A DNA stretch of 64,000 nt from Oscillospiraceae bacterium (lineage in GTDB: Bacteria; Bacillota; Clostridia; Oscillospirales; Ruminococcaceae), in contig DQFX01000060.1 of the NCBI GenBank assembly GCA_003531585.1, positions 72,311-136,310 on the forward strand, read 5' to 3'. Positions 42,273 to 51,689 of the stretch are shown here, piece after piece (position 1 is the stretch's first letter; the number at the start of each line of letters is the position of its first letter). The notes beneath the pieces are model-generated. The model saw nothing but the letters and a program-made list of their open reading frames with translations. It was not told the DNA's origin and made no database searches. The position numbers were made by a program, and so were the translations under genes.

Positions 42273-45137
42273 ATGGATTCGATTATTTCAGGAACATTCA
42301 GAATGATTATCCGCAGGGGTTTCCCCCATCAGCTCTATTTCGACGAGGATTTCATGCGGATAATCGGCGCGGAGGACAACTCCGACCCCGAGAAAAACTA
42401 CCGCCTGTGGGAGGAGTGCGTCCACCCGGACGACATGCCGCTGATAAAAGAGGCGATAGAGAGCACTCAGCACAATATCCGCGCCGAGGTGAAGTACCGC
42501 TGGCGCCACAAGACCCGCGGACTTTACACCGCCTACAGCACCGGAATGCTTGCAGGCAAGGAGGACGGCTGCGTCACCATATACGGTTTTTTTAAGGGCG
42601 TACCCGCCGACCGCACGCAGCTCTACGGCTACGATCCGGATCTTCAGCTCCTGACCAGGCTCCTCGCGGAGAAAATGCTGGACAGCTTCGCGTTCTGCGC
42701 GCTTGTAGACCTACAGCAGAACAAGCTCATGCTGCTCAACGATTACTTCAATACAGGCTCCTCGGCAGGCTGCGAATGCGGCTACGACGAGTGGCTTGAG
42801 GGATTCCAGTTCTGCATTCATCCGGACGACCGGGATTGTCTGACGGAACTGCTGACTCGTGCGAATCTTGCAAATGCGTTTTCAAAGTCCGACGAGGTGC
42901 ACGGCGAGTTCCGCTTTATGCGCCCGGACGGTCCCTGCTGGGTAAATCTGCGGCTGGTGAGAATGAAACAGCGCCTTGCCGGGCGTTATCCTGAGTTCAT
43001 CGTGTTCCGGCGTATCGACGCAGACCACCGCGCCGTATTCATGGAGGAGCTGCGCAACCGCCTGATAAACGGACTTGCGATCCCCTATATGATCCTCGAC
43101 CTTATCGACCTTCGCGCGGGCAGCTTCTATTCCTCCAGGGACAATCAGGGGCTTTTCGCGGAGCACTTCAACGAGATAGGAAGCTACAGCGACGCGCTGG
43201 ATCGTTTCGTGGAAAACTGCGGGTGCAGCTTCGCGGACAGAAACGCGATACTTTTCAATTTCAGCGTGGAGCACATGACTGAGCGTTTCCGGGCAGGGGA
43301 AAAGATGATCGAATGCGAGGTCTGCCGCAACCCGGAGGGTCAGCCGGAGTGGCTGCGAATCCAGGCGTTTATGTCCTCCGCCGACGAAAACGGAGAGCCG
43401 GCGCTTGCTATACTCAGCATTCAGCAGGTGACTACCGAGAAGCTGCGGGAGCTTCGCTATCAGCAGCGGCTTGAAAGGGCGCTCCGCACGGAGAGCCAGT
43501 ACAGGCAGGCTATCCTGTCCAACGCCATCGCGGTGTACACCTATAACATTACCGAGGACACGATATACGACGAGATAATCGAACAGGAGGGCGTTGACCC
43601 GCTGCTTCCCAAGATGGGGCTTACTGTGCCGTGCTCCTATAACGATTACATCAGCAAAAAGTCCGAGCTTATCGTTGACCGCCAGACCGCAGAGAATTTC
43701 CGCAGGACATTCTGCACACGTACTCTTGCTGATATGTACAACAGCCACCGCCGCAGCTTTGATACGGAATATGAATTCAAGATCGGCAGCAGGGTCGGGT
43801 ACTTCCGCGAGGCGGTAATAATAACCCAGGATATGGAGACCGGCGACCTCTGGGGTCTGACCTACGTCCGGGACGTCACCGGCGAACACGACCAGGCAAA
43901 GCAGGTGGAGCAGGCTCTGCGCGACGCCTTCGACCAGGCGCAGCACGCGAACTCCGCAAAGACGCTGTTCATGAGCCAGATGAGCCACGATATCCGCACG
44001 CCGCTGAACGCGATACTCGGAATGTCCACGATAGCGCAGGAGCACATCAGCGACGCCGCCCGGGTCAACGACTGCCTCGAAAAAATACAGACCTCCGGAC
44101 ATCAGCTCCTGGAGATAATCAACAACGTCCTCGACCTTTCGGCGATAGAGAGCGGAAAAACCACTCTTGCCAGCGAGCCGTTCGACCTGAAGGTGTTCAT
44201 CGACGACACTGCGGGCACGATACGCACGCTGACCGACAAGAAGCGTCAGCGCTTCGTCGTGGAGATCTCCGAGGGGATAAACTATTCGGTGATAGGCGAC
44301 CAGGCGAAGCTGCGGCAGCTTCTTATGAACATACTCAGCAACGCCGTGAAATATACCCCGGACGGCGGCGAGATACACCTCTCCGTGAAGGAGCTGAACC
44401 CCGACCACCACGGCGTGTGCCGCTATCTTTTCACAGTGAAGGATAACGGAATCGGCATGAGCCAGGAATTCCTGCACAAGATATACGACCCGTTCGTCCG
44501 CGCCGACGACCACCGCATAAGCGGAATACAGGGAACCGGTCTCGGAATGGCGATCGCGATAAACATCGCCCGCATGATGAACGGCGACATCGGAATAAAC
44601 AGCGAAGTCGGCAAGGGTTCGGTGTTTGAAGTCACCGTCGCGCTGAAAAAGGGCGCGGAGGAGCCTGCGTACATCGGCGGCATTTCCATGGAGGAGCAGC
44701 CGCGGCGCGAGCGCATGTCGGACTACGACTTCGGCGGGAAGCGCGTACTGCTTGCGGAGGATCTCGAGTTCAACGCGGAGATCGCGTCGGAGTTCCTTGC
44801 GGAAGCGGGGCTTGTCACTGAAACCGCGTGCAACGGCGCGGAGGCGGTGGAGAAGTTCGGCAGTTCGCCGGAGGGCTACTACAGCCTTATATTCATGGAT
44901 ATCCAGATGCCTGTTCTGGACGGCTACCAGGCGGCGGACAAAATACGCGCTCTGGACCGTCCCGACGCGAAAACCGTTCCGATAGTCGCGATGACGGCAA
45001 ACGCTTTCATAGAGGACGTCAAGACCGCAAAGGAACACGGAATGAACGGGCACGTTGCAAAGCCGCTGGAGGTAAGGGAGCTTACCGCGGCGCTGAAAAA
45101 GTGGATACCCGGCTTTAAAACTAAGAATCAGAGTTGA
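42273..45137 (+). CDS. PAS-domain hybrid sensor histidine kinase
   Basis: A 954-residue soluble kinase with no membrane helix. PAS-like sensors lie at about 10-115 and 150-260 (CVHPDDMPLIKEAI; CIHPDDRDCLTELL), a further PAS at about 410-545, then HisKA (FMSQMSHDIRTPLNAILG, H near 571) and HATPase (NAVKYTPDGG, DNGIGMS, GTGLGMA). A C-terminal receiver (about 822-945) has LAEDLEFN, phospho-Asp near 876 in LIFMDIQMPVLDG, and K in VAKPLE. It senses a cytoplasmic signal; output partner not adjacent. The gene begins just after the fold-back element. Confidence 0.92.
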   Translation: MDSIISGTFRMIIRRGFPHQLYFDEDFMRIIGAEDNSDPEKNYRLWEECVHPDDMPLIKEAIESTQHNIRAEVKYRWRHKTRGLYTAYSTGMLAGKEDGCVTIYGFFKGVPADRTQLYGYDPDLQLLTRLLAEKMLDSFAFCALVDLQQNKLMLLNDYFNTGSSAGCECGYDEWLEGFQFCIHPDDRDCLTELLTRANLANAFSKSDEVHGEFRFMRPDGPCWVNLRLVRMKQRLAGRYPEFIVFRRIDADHRAVFMEELRNRLINGLAIPYMILDLIDLRAGSFYSSRDNQGLFAEHFNEIGSYSDALDRFVENCGCSFADRNAILFNFSVEHMTERFRAGEKMIECEVCRNPEGQPEWLRIQAFMSSADENGEPALAILSIQQVTTEKLRELRYQQRLERALRTESQYRQAILSNAIAVYTYNITEDTIYDEIIEQEGVDPLLPKMGLTVPCSYNDYISKKSELIVDRQTAENFRRTFCTRTLADMYNSHRRSFDTEYEFKIGSRVGYFREAVIITQDMETGDLWGLTYVRDVTGEHDQAKQVEQALRDAFDQAQHANSAKTLFMSQMSHDIRTPLNAILGMSTIAQEHISDAARVNDCLEKIQTSGHQLLEIINNVLDLSAIESGKTTLASEPFDLKVFIDDTAGTIRTLTDKKRQRFVVEISEGINYSVIGDQAKLRQLLMNILSNAVKYTPDGGEIHLSVKELNPDHHGVCRYLFTVKDNGIGMSQEFLHKIYDPFVRADDHRISGIQGTGLGMAIAINIARMMNGDIGINSEVGKGSVFEVTVALKKGAEEPAYIGGISMEEQPRRERMSDYDFGGKRVLLAEDLEFNAEIASEFLAEAGLVTETACNGAEAVEKFGSSPEGYYSLIFMDIQMPVLDGYQAADKIRALDRPDAKTVPIVAMTANAFIEDVKTAKEHGMNGHVAKPLEVRELTAALKKWIPGFKTKNQS

Positions 45138-45142
45138 ACAGA

Positions 45143-45991
45143 ATGAAAAGAATTGTTACGATACAGGATTTTTCCTGCGTTGGGAGCTGCTCGCTGACCG
45201 CCGCGATACCGGTGCTGTCGGCGGCGGGGGTGGAGTGCTGCGGAATTCCGACGGCGCTCCTTTCGAACCACACCGGATTTCCGACGTTTTACAGCATAGA
45301 CCTCACGGATGAACTGGCTCCGATAAGCGATCAGCTCAAGCGTGAGCACATTGATTTCGACGGCGTTTACACCGGATATATTGCTTCCATCGATCAGATA
45401 GAGCACATTGAGGAGTTCATACGCCGTTTCAGGAAGCCGGGGGACCCGCTGTTCATCGACCCGGTAATGGGCGACAACGGAAAGATGTACGCGGCGCTCA
45501 CCGAAGACTACCCCGAAAGAATGCGGAAGTTCATCGAGGGTGCGGACATCATCACCCCGAACATCACGGAGGCATGCCTGCTGACAGGGCGCAGCTTCAA
45601 TCCCTGCCCGACGCTCCACGAAACGAAGGAAATGCTCCGGGAGCTGTGCGGATTCGGAGTGAGGTTCGCGGTCATCACCGGATTTTCGGAGAAGGGGCAG
45701 CTAGGGGCGGTCGGCTGCTTTGACGGCGCCTTCACCGAGTGCCTCACCCCGAAGAAGGACGTTGCATGCTCCGGCACCGGGGACGTATTTGCCTCGGCGC
45801 TGCTTGGAGCGGTGCTGCGCGGCGCAGATTATCCGCAGGCTCTGGAGATAGCTACAAAGTTCACATATGCGGCTGTGGAGTACACCGCCGCGGCATCCGA
45901 CCGCAGATTCTACGGAATACACTTCCAGCCGGTGCTCGGGGAATATATCCGAATGCTGGAGCGCGTCGAAAAGGGGCGGTCTGATGGCTGA
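45143..45991 (+). CDS. pdxY: Pyridoxamine/pyridoxal kinase (PfkB-type)
   Basis: A 282-residue ribokinase-fold protein: MKRIVTIQDFSCVGSCSLTA at the start, LLSNHTGFPTFYSIDLT in the substrate site, FIDPVMGDNGKMY, and the ATP/anion-hole motif ACSGTGDVFASALLG with catalytic Asp. It phosphorylates B6 vitamers to make PLP. A TTG three codons earlier is possible, but the ATG fits better. It is 5 bp after the kinase stop and overlaps the transporter gene by 8 bp, suggesting a vitamin or amine import link. Confidence 0.87.
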   Translation: MKRIVTIQDFSCVGSCSLTAAIPVLSAAGVECCGIPTALLSNHTGFPTFYSIDLTDELAPISDQLKREHIDFDGVYTGYIASIDQIEHIEEFIRRFRKPGDPLFIDPVMGDNGKMYAALTEDYPERMRKFIEGADIITPNITEACLLTGRSFNPCPTLHETKEMLRELCGFGVRFAVITGFSEKGQLGAVGCFDGAFTECLTPKKDVACSGTGDVFASALLGAVLRGADYPQALEIATKFTYAAVEYTAAASDRRFYGIHFQPVLGEYIRMLERVEKGRSDG

Positions 45992-46871
45992 GCAGAAAAA
46001 GAAGGGGCTTTCCCGGCTGAATAAGGCGATACTGTTCCTGATAACATCGGCGTTTTTCTTTGCGCTGATGAACATGTTCGTGCGGCTTTCCGGCGATGTC
46101 CCGACGATTCAAAAGACGTTCTTCCGGAACTTCTTTGCGCTGTTCATTGCGAGCGGCGCGATGATAAAGAACCGCTGCTCCATAATCCCGCCGAAGGGCG
46201 CAAGGTTCGACCTGTTCATGCGCGCGGCGTGCGGCTACGCCGGGGTCGTGCTGAATTTCTACGCGATAGACCGGCTGAGCATTTCGGACGCCTCGCTGCT
46301 GAACAAAATGTCGCCGTTTTTCGCGATCATCTTTTCGACATTCCTGCTGAAGGAGCGCGCTAATAAGGTACAGTGGGCGATAATCCTGACTGCGTTTATC
46401 GGCGCGCTTTTCGTTATCAAGCCGTCCTTCCAGAATGCGGAGCTGGGAGCCTCCATCGCGGGATTCTGCGGGGGAATGTGCGCGGGCGCGGCGTATACTT
46501 TCGTCCGCCGGGCAACGGGGAAGGGCGTCAAGAGTTACTATGTGGTGTTCTTTTTCTCGGCGTTTTCTACGCTTGTGGCGTTCCCGCTGATGCTGCTGGA
46601 TTTCAAGCCCATGACCCTGGTGCAGACCCTAATGCTGGTAGGCTCGGGAGTCAGCGCGGCTATTGCGCAGTTCTGCATAACCACGGCGTATTCCTACGCT
46701 CCGGCGAATGAGGTCTCGATCTACGATTATTCGCAGATAATCTTCGCGGCGCTAATCGGGTTCGTGGTGCTGGATCAGGTCCCGGACGTGCTCAGTTTCG
46801 TGGGCTACGCGGTGATAATCGCAGCGGCGTTCGTGATGTTCAGATACAACAACCGGAAAACGAAGGAATGA
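45984..46871 (+). CDS. EamA/DMT-family transporter
   Basis: A 295-residue protein with ten hydrophobic helices in two EamA repeats. Typical segments are RLSISDASLLNKMSPFFAII and SYAPANEVSIYDYSQIIFAAL. The ATG overlaps the pdxY coding end by 8 bp and follows GGGGCGG. Substrate unknown; coupling to pdxY hints at a B6-related compound (weak inference). Confidence 0.88.
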   Translation: MAEQKKKGLSRLNKAILFLITSAFFFALMNMFVRLSGDVPTIQKTFFRNFFALFIASGAMIKNRCSIIPPKGARFDLFMRAACGYAGVVLNFYAIDRLSISDASLLNKMSPFFAIIFSTFLLKERANKVQWAIILTAFIGALFVIKPSFQNAELGASIAGFCGGMCAGAAYTFVRRATGKGVKSYYVVFFFSAFSTLVAFPLMLLDFKPMTLVQTLMLVGSGVSAAIAQFCITTAYSYAPANEVSIYDYSQIIFAALIGFVVLDQVPDVLSFVGYAVIIAAAFVMFRYNNRKTKE

Positions 46872-47218
46872 AAAAGAGGGCTGCCGACAAATTATAATTT
46901 AGCGGCAAGCGTTCCACTCGTTGCAACCCTTAATAGGGAGTCAAGGGGGACGCGTCCCCCTTGCGAGTCGAGGGCAGCGCCCTCGTCGCCGTTAGGCGAA
47001 ACACTCCGCACGAAGTGCGGCACTCTGCGCGCTGGCGCGCAGTTACTCCGTGCGGAAGCACGGCTAAACGCCAAAAAGCGCTAAAGGGGTGTGGGGGAAA
47101 ACAAGAGTTTTCCCCCACAAGCGACATGTTGTCTTTGTTGAGCCTGACTTCCCAAACAGTCCGGTGGACTGTTTGGGAAGCATATTTCTAGCCGGAATAT
47201 GCAAACATAAACAATTAA
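46872..47218. other. Intergenic hairpin field (eight stem-loops)
   Basis: About 350 bp without a gene between convergent transporters. Perfect or near-perfect hairpins lie at 46942-46963, 46969-46985, 46986-46999, 47006-47020, 47026-47041, 47048-47063, 47091-47118 and 47148-47180. The last has 15-bp arms CTTCCCAAACAGTCC/GGACTGTTTGGGAAG. Each hairpin has a different sequence, so this is neither a tandem repeat nor CRISPR. Confidence 0.85.
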
Positions 47219-47244
47219 ATGGCTGCCCTAAAAGGAGCAGCCAT
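47219..47244 (-). terminator. Terminator of the second EamA transporter
   Basis: ATGGCTGC/GCAGCCAT stem 8 bp past the stop, with TTTAATTG on the minus strand. Confidence 0.75.
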
Positions 47245-47251
47245 CTTTGTA

Positions 47252-48115
47252 TTATCCGACCAGCATGAGCAGAGTTCCCGCGACAAGTATCGCAAGACCT
47301 GCAGCGGAGCGTTTCGTGAGCTTTTCGTGGAACACTATGTAGGAGAACAGTATCGACACGAGGATACTAAGCTTGTCTATCGGAACAACAACGCTTGCAG
47401 GACCGTCCTGAAGCGCCTTGTAGTAGCACAGCCAGGAGCCGCCGGTAGCGAGTCCCGAGAGGGCGATGAACAGCAGCTCGCGCTTGTCCAGCCCGCGGAG
47501 CTTATCCGCCTTGCCCGTCACAGGGACCATCAGCCATGCCATCACCAGGACAACCGCAGTGCGTATCGCAGTGCCGAGGTCGGAGCTTACGCCGTCGATA
47601 CCTATTTTACCGAGTATCGAGGTCAGCGCGGCGAATACTGCCGAGAGAATCGCGTAGGGAAGCCACTTCGCGCTGTTTGAGCCGGGACTGTCGGTTTTCT
47701 TCTTTTCGATCATCAGCAGGGTTCCGGCAAGTATCATCACCATGCATATGCATTTCAGCGGGGAAATGCTCTCGTGCAGGAAGATGAAAGCGAGCGCCAT
47801 TGTAAGCACCGTGCTGGATTTGTCCACCGGCACGACCTTGTTTACATCGCCTACCTGAAGCGCCCTGAAATAGCACAGCCAGGAACCGCCGGTCGCAAGT
47901 CCTGAAAGCACGAGGAACAGCCATGTTTTGCCGCTTATGTTCGTGATGCCGCTCCAGGAGCCGGTTATCATGGTCATGAGTATCGCCATGATAAGCACCG
48001 CGATGGTTCGCAGAGCGGTTGCCACAGTAGAATCAGTCTTGCGGATACCGCATTTTGCAAGAATTGAAGTTAATCCGGCAAAGAACGCCGACCCGGCCGC
48101 GAACACCAGCCACAT
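47252..48115 (-). CDS. EamA-family transporter with clear internal duplication
   Basis: A 287-residue, roughly ten-helix DMT transporter. Both halves carry nearly the same segment: SGLATGGSWLCYFRALQVGD then VVPVDK, and SGLATGGSWLCYYKALQDGP then VVPIDK. These show the EamA gene duplication plainly. The start is the ATG after AAGGAAG; the longer frame has no ribosome site. Substrate unknown. Confidence 0.88.
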   Translation of the reverse strand: MWLVFAAGSAFFAGLTSILAKCGIRKTDSTVATALRTIAVLIMAILMTMITGSWSGITNISGKTWLFLVLSGLATGGSWLCYFRALQVGDVNKVVPVDKSSTVLTMALAFIFLHESISPLKCICMVMILAGTLLMIEKKKTDSPGSNSAKWLPYAILSAVFAALTSILGKIGIDGVSSDLGTAIRTAVVLVMAWLMVPVTGKADKLRGLDKRELLFIALSGLATGGSWLCYYKALQDGPASVVVPIDKLSILVSILFSYIVFHEKLTKRSAAGLAILVAGTLLMLVG

Positions 48116-48173
48116 AAAACGCACTTCCTTTGAGTGAAGAAAAATCAGACCCACCTGGAGGTCTGCTTATATT

Positions 48174-48202
48174 ATTGTATCACGTATTGATGCGTCTGTC
48201 AA
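48174..48202 (-). promoter_or_regulatory. Promoter of the second EamA transporter
   Basis: Minus strand TTGACA (48202-48197), 17 bp, TACAAT (48179-48174). A CAGACC/GGTCTG hairpin lies in the leader. Confidence 0.8.
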
Positions 48203-48288
48203 TGAGATATGCAACATTTGTATGGCTGTTGAATCATAATTCACAACTGGGCTTTTCTAAAAAATAGCTGATAATTTATCTCAGGTCA

Positions 48289-48318
48289 TTGACATGATGA
48301 CTTTTGATGATGTATAAT
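48289..48318 (+). promoter_or_regulatory. Promoter of the diguanylate cyclase gene
   Basis: TTGACA (48289-48294), 18 bp, TATAAT (48313-48318), 35 bp before the start. Confidence 0.75.
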
Positions 48319-48353
48319 AAATATGTATATATTGCATGTATAAGGGGTGGATT

Positions 48354-50306
48354 ATGGAAAACAGAAAATGTATTGCTGTGCTTACTGAGAAACCAAGCTT
48401 GGACTATCAGTCCGGAATACTTAAAGGAATATACAGATCGGCATTCAGCCATGACGCCAACGTAGCGGTATTCTGCGTAACAAGCACACGCAGCGACGAA
48501 GCCTACCAGATCGGTGAAATGGTGATATTTTCACTCCTAGGGGATTACTCCAGTTTTTCGGGCGTGATATACCTTCCGGATACTATCGACTATTCCATGC
48601 GCGACACCCTGATCACCGAAAAACTGATTGCGGCTTCCAGAAAAATAAAAATCCCGGTCGTGACCATCGACGGCAATTATGATGAGTTCCCCTGCTTCCT
48701 CTCGGACGACTCTGAGCCGATACAGTTCTTGGTGGATCACCTATCCGCCGGGCATGGCTGTAAGGATATCGCGTTCGTTACCGGAAGAAAGAACCACCCT
48801 CACGCTGAACACCGCCTGGAAGCGTTCAGCCGGGCAATGTCGAAAAATAACCTTGAAATACGCGAAAACCGCATGTTTTACGGAGATTTCTGGCGCACCT
48901 GCGGCGAAGATATCGTAAGCTCCCTGCTGGCGGGGGAAAGCGGGCTTCCGGAAGCGATAATATGCGCGAACAGCTACATGGCGGACGGAATATACGAAGC
49001 GCTGTACAAGCGCGGGTTTCGCGCGCCCAGGGATATAAAGCTCGCGTGCTACGGCGAAAAGACCGAAACCTCTGAATACATCTCCGCAACGATAAGAGCC
49101 ACCGATAGCCTCGGATTCTCAGCCTGCGAGGGTCTGTTCAGCATGATAAACGGCGGAAGCATTCCAAGCGTCAACCGTATTCCTACCGAGTTCCAGAAAC
49201 GCCCCGCGATGACCTGCGGCTGCATGCAACCGGACGAATACAACCTGCTGGATTTCCGCATGAAGGATCCCAACGAGGTCAGCGATTTCTTCACCGAGTA
49301 CAACACCATGAGCGAGAGCCTGATAAGGCGCCCGAACATCCGCGAGACCCTGTGGACCGCAAACTGGTATACCCACCTGTTCGGGGACTTCACCAGATTC
49401 AGCGTGTGCATGTGCGACGATGTAGTGAAACCCGAGCTGTCGCTTGACGAGAACGATGTCTGCGTAAGCTACACCGATGAAATGCTGACGGTGCTCGACC
49501 ACAAACGCCTCCCCGACGGGACCTCAGACGCTTTCGTCGGAACGGACAGGCGGTTCCCGGTCAGCGAGGTGTACCCTCCGCTGTTCAGCGCCGACGGCGA
49601 CCCCGCCGCGTATGTTTTCAGGCAGCTACATTTTATCGAAAGGTGCTACGGGTACGCCGTGCTCTCATACGGCAGTAAAATAATTTCACCGCAGGCAAGC
49701 TTTGATTTCTGGGTGAACGTCCTGGCAAACGCCGTTGAATCCCAACGCCGCCTGACTATAATGCGGTACCTTTATAAAAAGGTCAACCAGGACGCCGTTA
49801 CGGACTCAATGACCGGACTTTTCAACAGAAACGGTTTCAACTCCATGCTTCCACAGATGATAACCGAGGCGCGGGAGGCGGGGAAGAACTTCCTGCTGAT
49901 AATGTCCGACCTGAACGGACTGAAATACGTAAACGACAGCTTCGGTCACAGCGAGGGCGATAATCTGATAAATACCGCCGCCGGACTGCTTTCCTGCACC
50001 CGCATCAGCGGAGCTTCCTGCGAGAAGAATTTCCGTATCGGCGGCGACGAATTCGTGAAGGCTGCCTACGGCGATATCACTCAGCAGGGAATCGACGAAT
50101 TCCGCCGTGAGATCAGCGAAAAGGTGAACAGCACCAACAGCACCTCCGGCAAGCCCTACCCGATCTACATGCCGATAGGTACCTGCCTGCGCAGCCCCGG
50201 CGATATCCCGGACTGCGACAAAATGCTCTCCAGCGCTGACGAAGCGATGTACGCCGACAAGATACGCCTGAAATCAGTGACCGGCTTCGATCCCAAAAGA
50301 AAATGA
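48354..50306 (+). CDS. Diguanylate cyclase with LacI-type sensor
   Basis: A 650-residue soluble protein. Residues about 1-285 are a periplasmic-binding-like sensor as in LacI regulators (IAVLTEKPSLDYQSGILKGI; AIICANSYMADGIYEALYKR) but with no DNA-binding head and no signal peptide. The middle (about 290-470) is unassigned. Residues about 480-650 are GGDEF: DSMTGLFNRNGF and the intact active site RIGGDEFVKA (about 560-567). It makes cyclic di-GMP, probably in response to a small ligand. Start at the ATG after AAGGGGTGG. Confidence 0.88.
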   Translation: MENRKCIAVLTEKPSLDYQSGILKGIYRSAFSHDANVAVFCVTSTRSDEAYQIGEMVIFSLLGDYSSFSGVIYLPDTIDYSMRDTLITEKLIAASRKIKIPVVTIDGNYDEFPCFLSDDSEPIQFLVDHLSAGHGCKDIAFVTGRKNHPHAEHRLEAFSRAMSKNNLEIRENRMFYGDFWRTCGEDIVSSLLAGESGLPEAIICANSYMADGIYEALYKRGFRAPRDIKLACYGEKTETSEYISATIRATDSLGFSACEGLFSMINGGSIPSVNRIPTEFQKRPAMTCGCMQPDEYNLLDFRMKDPNEVSDFFTEYNTMSESLIRRPNIRETLWTANWYTHLFGDFTRFSVCMCDDVVKPELSLDENDVCVSYTDEMLTVLDHKRLPDGTSDAFVGTDRRFPVSEVYPPLFSADGDPAAYVFRQLHFIERCYGYAVLSYGSKIISPQASFDFWVNVLANAVESQRRLTIMRYLYKKVNQDAVTDSMTGLFNRNGFNSMLPQMITEAREAGKNFLLIMSDLNGLKYVNDSFGHSEGDNLINTAAGLLSCTRISGASCEKNFRIGGDEFVKAAYGDITQQGIDEFRREISEKVNSTNSTSGKPYPIYMPIGTCLRSPGDIPDCDKMLSSADEAMYADKIRLKSVTGFDPKRK

Positions 50307-50355
50307 CCCGGGACCTTCCCGCGCTTCGGCGCAGGAGGGTCTTTGACGTCCCGGG
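50307..50355 (+). terminator. Large hairpin after the diguanylate cyclase gene
   Basis: CCCGGGAC (50307-50314) pairs with GTCCCGGG (50348-50355). Inside, GACCTTCC...GGAGGGTC and CGC-GCG pairs form a second stem around a TTCG loop, followed by TCTTTG. Confidence 0.65.
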
Positions 50356-50396
50356 AGGTATTTGCAAAAAGTATCCCGCGGAGCTCCCGCTATGTC

Positions 50397-50425
50397 TTGA
50401 CTATTCCTGCGAAAAGATGTATAAT
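50397..50425 (+). promoter_or_regulatory. Promoter of the rRNA methyltransferase operon
   Basis: TTGACT (50397-50402), 17 bp, TATAAT (50420-50425). It lies downstream of the earlier in-frame start, supporting the ATG at 50465. Confidence 0.82.
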
Positions 50426-50464
50426 GAAAGGTACTCAATTTCAAAGAAAAGGATACTATATAAT

Positions 50465-51688
50465 ATGGAAAGAAACTATCCCAAGGCGACCATCACCGAA
50501 AAGGGCGAGAGGGCACTCCGCGGCGGACACCCGTGGGTCTATGCCGACGAGGTCACAGAGGTCTCCGGCGAATACGAAAACGGCGGCCTTGCCGACGTTT
50601 TCAGCCGCAAGGGGCGCTACCTCGGCACAGGTTACATAAACGACAACTCCAAGATACGCATACGCGTCATCTCACGCAACGCCAACGACAGATTCGACCG
50701 GGACTTCTACGCCCGCAGGATACGCTACGCGCTGGACTACCGCCGCACCGTCATGGGCGCGGAGGACTTCCGCTGCTGCCGTCTCATATTCGGCGAGGCT
50801 GACAGCTTCCCCGGATTCACCGTCGACAGATTCGGGGACGTCCTTGTTGCGCAGGTGCTGTCCCTCGGCACGGAGCGCGTAAAGGACGCGCTCTACGAGC
50901 TGCTTGTGCAGACCCTCGCGGATATGGGCGAGCATATCTCCGCAATATACGAGCGCAACGACGTTAAGATACGCGAGCTTGAGGGCATGGAGGAATACAA
51001 GGGCTTCTGGGCTGGCGCGGGGCTTCGCACCGACCTTTCCGGCGTGACCGAGATAACTGAAAACGGCATAAAATACACCGTGGACTACATCAATGGTCAG
51101 AAAACCGGATTCTTCCTCGATCAGAAGTACAATCGCCAGGCAATCCGCCGCATTGCGGAGGGACGTACCGTCCTCGACTGCTTCACGCATACCGGCTCGT
51201 TCGCGCTGAACGCCGCAGCAGCCGGAGCAAAGTCCGTGACCGCCGTGGATATCTCCGCGGACGCCATCGAGATGACCCGCCGCAACGCTGAGCAGAACGG
51301 CTTTACCAATGTGGAGTTCCGGCAGGCTGACGTGTTCGACCTGCTCACCGAGCTTTACCGCGCGGGAGGCCACCCCTATGACTTCATAATCCTCGACCCG
51401 CCGGCGTTCACGAAGAGCTCCAGCACCGTAAGGGCGGCGGAGCGCGGCTACAAGGAGATAAACCTCAAGGCTATGAGGCTGCTGCCAAGGGGCGGCTACC
51501 TTGCGACCTGCTCCTGCTCGCACTTCATGACTGAAACGCTGTTCCGGCATATGCTCCATGACGCAGCAGCCGACGCGGGAGTCTCGCTGCGGCAGATAGA
51601 GGCGCGCAGGCAGGCTCCGGATCACCCGATACTCTGGAACGTTCCCGAGACGGATTACCTCAAGTTCTATATTTTCCAGGTGGTGTAA
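50465..51688 (+). CDS. Class I rRNA methyltransferase, RlmI-like
   Basis: A 407-residue enzyme with an N-terminal PUA domain (ERALRGGHPWVYADEVTEVS), a central region with VDYINGQKTGFFLDQKYNR, SAM motif VLDCFTHTGSFALNAA, and the catalytic motif IILDPPAFTKSSS. Close relatives (RlmI) make m5C in 23S rRNA; some paralogues differ in target. The start is the ATG just after the promoter, not the longer frame. The DUF1653 gene begins 1 bp after its stop. Confidence 0.9.
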   Translation: MERNYPKATITEKGERALRGGHPWVYADEVTEVSGEYENGGLADVFSRKGRYLGTGYINDNSKIRIRVISRNANDRFDRDFYARRIRYALDYRRTVMGAEDFRCCRLIFGEADSFPGFTVDRFGDVLVAQVLSLGTERVKDALYELLVQTLADMGEHISAIYERNDVKIRELEGMEEYKGFWAGAGLRTDLSGVTEITENGIKYTVDYINGQKTGFFLDQKYNRQAIRRIAEGRTVLDCFTHTGSFALNAAAAGAKSVTAVDISADAIEMTRRNAEQNGFTNVEFRQADVFDLLTELYRAGGHPYDFIILDPPAFTKSSSTVRAAERGYKEINLKAMRLLPRGGYLATCSCSHFMTETLFRHMLHDAAADAGVSLRQIEARRQAPDHPILWNVPETDYLKFYIFQVV

Positions 51689-51689
51689 T

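Noticed and set aside
42882..45053. 723-codon open frame antisense to the hybrid kinase
   Set aside because: Long antisense frames arise from GC-rich third positions. It has no family motif, while the + strand encodes complete kinase domains.
46942..47180. CRISPR array or tandem repeat in the hairpin field
   Set aside because: The palindromes differ from each other in sequence and spacing, and no repeat-spacer pattern exists.
50303..50464. N-terminal extension of the rRNA methyltransferase from 50303
   Set aside because: That stretch contains the hairpin after the cyclase gene and the promoter, so it cannot be translated from the operon's own transcript.
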